Shown piece by piece: positions 58,903-64,000 of a DNA stretch of 64,000 bases (the stretch's first letter is position 1; every line of letters begins with the position of its first letter). The stretch comes from Paenibacillus apiarius (GTDB lineage Bacteria > Bacillota > Bacilli > Paenibacillales > Paenibacillaceae), in assembly GCF_017052585.1 (NCBI RefSeq), contig NZ_JAFFHZ010000001.1:3886001-3950000 (forward strand), in the 5' to 3' direction. The notes under the pieces are model-generated. The model was given only the letters and a program-made list of their open reading frames with translations. It had not been told where the DNA came from and made no database searches. A program made the translations under genes and the position numbers.

Positions 58903-59871
58903 ATGAAATTAGGCGTATTTGCTGTATTGTACGGACAACTACCGCTGGAGGAAGCGCTGGATACGATCGCAGCCAAAGGGGTGGAGGCGGTCGAGATTGG
59001 CACCGGAGGTTATCCCGGCAACAAACATTGCAATCCGCACGAGCTGCTCGCTGACGAGGGCAAAATAAAAGCGTTCAAGCAAGCGGTGGAATCCCGCGGC
59101 TTGATGATTAGCGCGCTAAGCTGTCACGGCAACCCGCTTCATCCGCAGAAGGAGATTGCCAAGCAGTTCCATGACGACTTCATGGCTACGTTGGATTTGG
59201 CGGCGAAGCTGGAAGTGCCGATTGTAAATGGCTTCTCCGGCTGTCCGGGGGATCATGAGGGAGCGAAGTATCCGAACTGGCCAGTGGCGCCTTGGCCGAA
59301 CGATTATCAAGAAATATTGGATTGGCAATGGAAAGAAAAAGTGATTCCATATTGGACAGAGGTCGGCTCGTATGCCACTGAGCGCGGACTCAAGATTGCT
59401 CTTGAGCTGCATGGAGGATTCTCCGTCCATTCCCCTGGCACGATGCTGCGCCTGCGCGAGGCGGTTGGGGAAGCAGTCGGCGCCAACCTCGATCCGAGCC
59501 ATATGTGGTGGCAAGGAATCGATCCGGTGCAGGCCATTCGCATTCTCGGACAAGAGAACGCAATCTATCACTTCCATGCCAAGGACACGACGCTCGATCC
59601 GATCAATGTGAACAAACACGGCATTACAGATATGCAGTCGTATTCGATGATGCTAGACCGCGCATGGCAGTTCCGCACGGTTGGCTATGGACATGATATC
59701 AAGACATGGGCTGACATTATTAGCGCGCTTCGTCTGATAGGTTATGATTATGTTGTAAGCATTGAGCATGAAGACGGCTTGATGTCGATCGGCGAAGGCT
59801 TCACGAAGGCAGTGCAGAACCTGCAGCCGATATTGATGAAGGAACCGCTTGGCGAGATGTGGTGGGTATAA
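58903..59871 (+). CDS. sugar phosphate isomerase/epimerase, second copy
   Basis: 322-residue TIM-barrel protein of the same superfamily as the first gene of the operon, but not a close paralogue. [74 protein letters not shown] and [10 protein letters not shown] hold the metal-binding residues. GAAGGAGGACT precedes the ATG. The stop overlaps the ThuA-like start. Substrate unknown. Confidence 0.87.
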   Translation: MKLGVFAVLYGQLPLEEALDTIAAKGVEAVEIGTGGYPGNKHCNPHELLADEGKIKAFKQAVESRGLMISALSCHGNPLHPQKEIAKQFHDDFMATLDLAAKLEVPIVNGFSGCPGDHEGAKYPNWPVAPWPNDYQEILDWQWKEKVIPYWTEVGSYATERGLKIALELHGGFSVHSPGTMLRLREAVGEAVGANLDPSHMWWQGIDPVQAIRILGQENAIYHFHAKDTTLDPINVNKHGITDMQSYSMMLDRAWQFRTVGYGHDIKTWADIISALRLIGYDYVVSIEHEDGLMSIGEGFTKAVQNLQPILMKEPLGEMWWV

Positions 59872-60593
59872 TGACAAAACAACTCCATGTCACGATTTGG
59901 AACGAATATCGCCATGAACATAACAATCCGAAGGTCGCCGAGATCTATCCGAAGGGCATTCACGGCGCAATTGGAGAAGGTCTGGAATCGGAATTTCACG
60001 TTCGCTACGCCACGTTGGATATGCCGGAGCATGGCTTGAGCGAAGAGGTGTTGAACGCAACGGACGTATTGCTCTGGTGGGGCCATATGGCGCACAACGA
60101 GGTTGAAGAGGAAATTGTGGAACGCGTGTATCGACGTGTGCTGCAGGGAATGGGACTTATCGTGCTGCACTCCGGCCACTTCTCCAAAATCTTCAAGAAG
60201 CTTATGGGTACGAGCTGCGACTTGAAATGGCGCGAAGCGAATGACAAAGAGCGTTTATGGGTCGTTTCTCCAGGGCATCTTATAGCAGAAGGCATCGGAG
60301 AATATATTGAGCTGGAGCAAGAAGAGATGTACGGTGAACACTTTGACATTCCCGAGCCGGATGAGCTGGTGTTCGTAAGCTGGTTCACCGGCGGAGAAGT
60401 ATTCCGCAGCGGATGCTGCTACCACCGGGGAATGGGCAAAGTCTTCTACTTCCGGCCAGGTCATGAAACGTATCCGACCTATTATAATGAACAGGTTCGC
60501 CGCGTCATTTATAATGCGGTCAATTGGGCTAAGCCTGCCACTCGCTCTTATCCGGCATATGGCAACGCGAAGCCGCTTGAACCATTAACCTAA
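59871..60593 (+). CDS. ThuA-like domain protein (trehalose utilisation family)
   Basis: 240-residue protein of the ThuA family, a class I glutamine-amidotransferase-like fold. [45 protein letters not shown] and [13 protein letters not shown] are typical. ThuA/ThuB of rhizobia act on 3-keto-trehalose; the adjacent Gfo/Idh/MocA gene is a ThuB-type partner. TAATG overlap with the previous gene. It ends the intact part of the operon. Confidence 0.88.
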   Translation: MTKQLHVTIWNEYRHEHNNPKVAEIYPKGIHGAIGEGLESEFHVRYATLDMPEHGLSEEVLNATDVLLWWGHMAHNEVEEEIVERVYRRVLQGMGLIVLHSGHFSKIFKKLMGTSCDLKWREANDKERLWVVSPGHLIAEGIGEYIELEQEEMYGEHFDIPEPDELVFVSWFTGGEVFRSGCCYHRGMGKVFYFRPGHETYPTYYNEQVRRVIYNAVNWAKPATRSYPAYGNAKPLEPLT

Positions 60594-60608
60594 TATCGAT
60601 AACAAACT

Positions 60609-60635
60609 TGGCGCCTGCAAAGGCGCCTTTTTTGC
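60609..60635 (+). terminator. terminator of the sugar operon
   Basis: GGCGCCT-GCAA-AGGCGCC followed by six T residues. Strong intrinsic terminator; it separates the intact operon from the decayed transporter genes. Confidence 0.9.
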
Positions 60636-60713
60636 GTCTATTGGTCCGCAAGTGCGAGATCAGAAGGAATTTTTTCAAAGTAAAAATAATCTAGGTAGTT
60701 CCAAAATTGCTCT

Positions 60714-60986
60714 ATGTTGAAGCCGAAGAAAGCGAAAAATCCAGAATTGGCGAAGGAGTTCATCAAATTCCAATATCGTGACGACAGCATTAAATTGAAC
60801 GCAGAAAAGACAACGGGTATCGTTGCCGTGAAGAACGCTCCCGGTCTCGTCAAGGATTTCGTGCCTGAATCGGTTTACAACTCGATCAAAGTGTTCGAAG
60901 AAGGCGTGATAGGTTATTGCGGGGGCCGCTCGGCTCCCGCAACCACTAACACTGGGGGATGTGGAGCGAATGAATACGAAATCTAG
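60714..60986 (+). pseudogene. remnant of sugar ABC transporter substrate-binding protein
   Basis: Only the C-terminal part of an extracellular sugar-binding protein is left: KKAKNPELAKEFIKFQYRDD, then AEKTTGIVAVKNAPGLVKDF and ESVYNSIKVFEEGV. No signal peptide, no ribosome site and no N-terminal 350 or so residues; a terminator and unrelated sequence precede it. After about 60910 the frame reads unrelated sequence (CGGRSAPATTNTGGCG) and runs into the permease start. Both ends therefore appear deleted. Confidence 0.8.
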
Positions 60987-61680
60987 ACAATGGTTCCTCG
61001 TGTTCTGTACCCTGCCCGCGCTGATCTTGTTCTCGAAATTTGCCTTGTATCCATTCCTTCAGGCAATCGTGATGGCTTTCTATGATTGGAGCGGTATGTC
61101 AGACGAAATTACGTTCGTCGGCTTGAGAAACTTTGAAACGCTGATTCATGATCCGAAAGTATGGCAGTCTTTGACGAACAACTTGTTTTTGCTCATTTTC
61201 GTACCGGCGATAACGATGGGCTTGTCACTCTTGTTCGCCGTGCTGCTGACGCGGCGCAAGCTGCGTGAAACGACGTTCTACCGTACGATCTTCTTTTTCC
61301 CGAACGTATTGGCGATTGTCGTCATCTCGATCTTATGGTCTTTCATCTACCATCCGACATTCGGCATACTTAACTCGTTCCTGGATGCCGCTGGACTCAA
61401 TTCATGGATTCATGCTTGGCTAGGTGAGAAATCTACCGTGCTGTGGGCGCTTATCTTACCGATGGTATGGCAAGCAGTCGGTTATTATATGATTATTTAT
61501 ATCGCGGCCATTCAAGGGATTCCGAACGATATTTACGAAGCGGCCGTCATCGACGGCGCTGGCGAATGAAAGCAATTTACCCATATGACCGTTCCGCTCA
61601 TTTGGGGCATCCTGCGGATTACGATCATATTCTTCTTCATTAGCGACAGGCTGATGGGGCGCGACGCAGTGGAATATTAG
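60970..61680 (+). pseudogene. sugar ABC permease (MalF-type), nonsense mutation and 3' deletion
   Basis: The N-terminal 199 codons read as a normal CUT1-type permease (FSKFALYPFLQAIVMAFYDW, then YRTIFFFPNVLAIVVISILW and YEAAVIDGAGE). A TGA at 61567-61569 replaces the Trp expected in the EAA loop (GAGE-W-KQF); the same frame goes on with KQFTHMTVPLIWGILRITII before unrelated residues and a TAG at 61680. The usual last transmembrane part is missing. So the gene has one nonsense codon and one downstream deletion. Confidence 0.85.
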
Positions 61681-61693
61681 GAGGGATGCAGCG

Positions 61694-62536
61694 ATGCAAA
61701 AGTTTTCATTCCGTAAATTCATGGGCAATCTTCCCATCCGTATTCTGCTGCTGTTGTATAGCGTGGTCGTGCTGTACCCGTTGTTCTGGACGATAACGAC
61801 TTCGTTCAAGACGACAGAGGAATTCTACGAAAATCCGTGGTCGCTGCCGAGCACCATCTCCTTTACGAACTATGTGAGCGCCTTTGAAAAAGCGAGCATC
61901 GGTCACTACTTCATGAACTCCGTGTTCGTGCCGGTCGTGCCGGTTACGCTATGCGTGCTTGTGTCCTTCATGGGCGCCTACGCGATTGCGCGTGCCAAAT
62001 CAAAAGCGATGCGCTGGCTGCGCAACGTCTATATGTCGTCGTTGTTCATCCCATCCGCATTCATGATTGTGTCATTGTTCCTGCTACTCGGCAAAATTCA
62101 CTTGCTGGACAGCTTGTGGGGCCTGGCCATCGTCTATGTATCGGTTCATATTCCGTATACGATTTTTCTCTTGATCGGATTTATGTCCAGCATACCGAGA
62201 GAATATGAGGAAGCCGATTCGATTGACGGATGCTCGAATACGAAAATATTGTTCCAGATCATCGGCCCGATGGCCAAGTCTTCGCTCGTTACCGTCATCA
62301 TCTTCAATTTCATGGGGGCGGCGTGGAACGAATGGAGTTGTCGTTCATTACGTCAGAGACGAAGCGGACACTCCAGTTGGGTCTTGTCTATTTGATGGAA
62401 GTGCAGCGGTTCTCCACCGACTGGGGTGCGCTATTTTGCCGGCCTCGTCATCGTCATGGTGCCGACGATCGTCGCCTACTCGCTCTTGCAGCGCCAAATG
62501 ACGGCAGGCATCAGCATGGGCGGACTTAAAGGCTAA
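61694..62536 (+). pseudogene. sugar ABC permease (MalG-type) with two compensating frameshifts
   Basis: CUT1 inner-membrane permease of about 280 codons with the EAA loop EYEEADSIDGCSNTKILFQI. After FNFMGAAWNEW a G is missing near 62335 (the expected next residues, ELSFITSETKRTLQLG, are in another frame). Near 62434-62437 a T is extra and the original frame resumes (AGLVIVMVPTIVAYSLLQRQ, MTAGISMGGLKG, stop at 62536). AGGAGGG precedes the ATG. Both errors are in short homopolymers, so sequencing error must be excluded, but the state of the neighbouring genes favours real decay. Confidence 0.82.
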
Positions 62537-62570
62537 AGCTCAAAAGCCTTCAAAAATATAAATCCTATGG

Positions 62571-62607
62571 ACCGATATGCGTCAGCGATGACGTATGTCG
62601 GTTTTTT
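62571..62607 (+). terminator. terminator after the decayed transporter
   Basis: ACCGATATGCGTCA pairs with TGACGTATGTCGGT (two G-U pairs) around GCGA, followed by six T residues. Confidence 0.88.
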
Positions 62608-62931
62608 ATGGTTTCGACACCGTATCCTTCATGGAGAAGGTACGTCCGTCTCATCTTTTGCTCCATTCTCCCATATACTCAGTCGGGATTAGTTGAGAAT
62701 AAAACAGATACAGATTCGTATGAATCAAAGTATATCGCCGCAGCTAAGGCAGACTACTTCCGTATTCCATCTATGCTGCGCGCATAGGATGGCAGGAAAT
62801 CAGAGAGCTGCCTGTCACTGTCATCTCCTTATGGGAAGGGAGAACGAAGCAAAGAGAATATAAAGATTGATCATTGCGGCGGACAGCACTAGGATAGATG
62901 ATAATGAAATTCATCGGGGGGGAGAAGAGAG
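62608..62931. other. gene-free stretch before the NCS2 permease
   Basis: About 320 bases with no open frame of interest. It must hold the promoter and leader of the permease. I looked for a purine riboswitch because of the downstream gene but could not identify its conserved core. Nothing else is supportable. Confidence 0.4.
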
Positions 62932-64000
62932 ATGATATCTTCGTTGAAAGGAGCGCGCACGGGATTGGCCGCTGTGCAATGGCTCTTTTTTATGTTTACG
63001 AACACGATCGTCATTCCATTGACGATCGGCCATGCGTTCCAGCTTCCGCCGGAGGAGATTGCCTTTACGATGCAGCGCGCGTTTCTTCTGACGGGAGCGG
63101 CTTGCTTGCTGCAGGGCTGGCTGGGGCACCGCTTGGCGCTTATGGAAGGTCAGGCTGGCTTATGGTGGGGCGTTATCATCAGCCTGTGCGCTTCGGCGCC
63201 CTCGATGGGGTTGTCTCTGCCTGAACTGGGCGGTTCGCTAGCTGTCGGCGTCATGCTGTCTGGCGCTGCTGTCATTGTGCTCGGCCTGCTCGGATTTGGA
63301 AGCGTCCTGCAGCGTTGGTTCAATTCATTCGTCATGTTCGTCGTGCTGACGCTGCTTGGCGCTCAATTAGTATTCATCTTTGCTAAAGGGATGTTGGGGC
63401 TTAATGACAGCGAGAGTATTGACCCTGCTGTTGCCGGTCTATCCATTGCAATTGTCGCGCTAACGTTATGGCTTAACATTCGGGGCCGGGGGTTCGTTAG
63501 CAATTTCTCCATTCTTATCGGGATTGTGGCCGGATGGGCCGCTTATGCGGTACTCTTTCCCGCAGCGGAAACGGAACTGGCTGCTTCCGGATTTGCATGG
63601 CGCCCTTTCGTCTGGGGGAAGCCTGATTTTTATCAATTGAATGCAGGCATCGTTTTGATGTCCTTCATCACGGGACTGCTCAGCCTGTCCAATACGGTGG
63701 CGACGCTGAAAGCGGCAGAGGAATTATACGGCCGGCCGACGACCGTGCGTCAATATAAAGGCTCTTTGACCGTGACAGGCTTAATGTATATGTTGAGCGG
63801 CATATTCAGCTTGGTTCCCTTTGCAACCTATGCGTCTTCTATCGGTTTTCTCCAGTCAACGCGCATTACCGAACGCCGACCTTTTATGATAGGAGCTTGC
63901 GCCTTTGCGCTGTTCGGCGTGTGTCCTCCCGTGGCGCAATGGTTTGCTTCCATGCCGTTGACAATTGGCAATGCGGTGCTGTTCGTAGCCTACTTGAGCA
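62932..64000 (+). CDS. NCS2-family purine/pyrimidine permease (3' partial)
   Basis: Membrane transporter, 356 codons visible with no stop before the window end. It begins MISSLKGARTGLAAVQWLFF, continues TNTIVIPLTIGHAFQLPPEE, and has at least ten hydrophobic segments (for instance ILIGIVAGWAAYAVLFPAA and VFVAYLS-like end), with the NCS2-type SFITGLLSLSNTVATLKAAE block, where the N-x-V-A pattern aligns with the family's NAT-type motif region. It resembles B. subtilis YwdJ-type members more than the xanthine or uracil permeases proper. GGGGGGAGAAG precedes the ATG. Substrate not assignable. Confidence 0.82.
   Translation, partial: MISSLKGARTGLAAVQWLFFMFTNTIVIPLTIGHAFQLPPEEIAFTMQRAFLLTGAACLLQGWLGHRLALMEGQAGLWWGVIISLCASAPSMGLSLPELGGSLAVGVMLSGAAVIVLGLLGFGSVLQRWFNSFVMFVVLTLLGAQLVFIFAKGMLGLNDSESIDPAVAGLSIAIVALTLWLNIRGRGFVSNFSILIGIVAGWAAYAVLFPAAETELAASGFAWRPFVWGKPDFYQLNAGIVLMSFITGLLSLSNTVATLKAAEELYGRPTTVRQYKGSLTVTGLMYMLSGIFSLVPFATYASSIGFLQSTRITERRPFMIGACAFALFGVCPPVAQWFASMPLTIGNAVLFVAYLS

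Noticed and set aside
62608-62931. Purine riboswitch before the NCS2 permease
   Set aside because: The conserved loop and junction sequences of the purine aptamer could not be found.
1-64000. tRNA, rRNA, prophage or intact transposon
   Set aside because: No cloverleaf with a T-loop GTTCRA, no rRNA core sequence, no transposase, integrase or phage structural gene was seen.

Overview
The window reads as chromosome of a Gram-positive endospore former, almost certainly Paenibacillus or a close relative. The indicators are gerE, YheC/YheD-type and CgeB-type spore proteins, a YhcN/YlaJ spore lipoprotein, CcpN/SR1P gluconeogenic control, a FapR box, AGGAGG ribosome sites with many TTG/GTG starts, moderate GC, and families typical of Paenibacillus (giant decapeptide-repeat proteins, GT-D-fold glycosyltransferases). 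No rRNA, tRNA, CRISPR array or intact mobile element was seen.

Layout. 1-4.6 kb: ecsAB-like exporter (ATPase cut by the window edge) and a class B penicillin-binding protein. 4.6-8.7 kb: gluconeogenesis block with glpX (minus strand), an SR1P-like GapA-binding peptide, an unknown protein, ccpN and ppsR. 8.8-13.7 kb: aminotransferase preceded by a 145-bp tandem repeat, an AraC regulator, phosphatidylserine decarboxylase and a YheC/YheD ATP-grasp protein.

13.8-45.4 kb is the distinctive part: a spore-surface glycan/fibre island. It has a CotSA-like GT4 enzyme and a giant 3312-residue protein of about 290 decapeptides behind a good sigma-K promoter. Then come GT2 enzymes, a sugar nucleotidyltransferase and dTDP-glucose dehydratase, a GT-D enzyme, three small helical proteins, an Arg-rich protein, two CgeB paralogues, a c-di-AMP riboswitch before a small Rossmann protein, a GT4 enzyme with an Arg-rich tail, UDP-aminodeoxysugar genes (2-epimerase, 4,6-dehydratase, RmlD-like reductase), two further SDR enzymes and another GT2. 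Many of these proteins carry Arg/Lys-rich tails and GF/GY tetrad repeats, a possible shared targeting tag.

45.6-49.8 kb: a Gld-type ABC exporter (ATPase, permease, GldG-like, DUF4340). 49.9-52.7 kb: fabH with a FapR operator and sigma-A promoter, a YhcN/YlaJ lipoprotein with a 24-bp minisatellite, and gerE behind a textbook sigma-K promoter. 52.8-55.6 kb: nagA-nagB-rpiR amino-sugar operon. 55.8-60.6 kb: an AraC regulator divergent from a sugar operon (two isomerase-like TIM barrels, a Gfo/Idh/MocA oxidoreductase, a ThuA-like protein) resembling 3-keto-glycoside catabolism. 60.7-62.5 kb: the decayed remains of a sugar ABC transporter (truncated binding protein, permease with a nonsense codon, permease with two compensating frameshifts). 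The window ends inside an NCS2 purine/pyrimidine permease.

Starts were chosen by Shine-Dalgarno position and family length. No database search was possible; functions come from recognised motifs and context.
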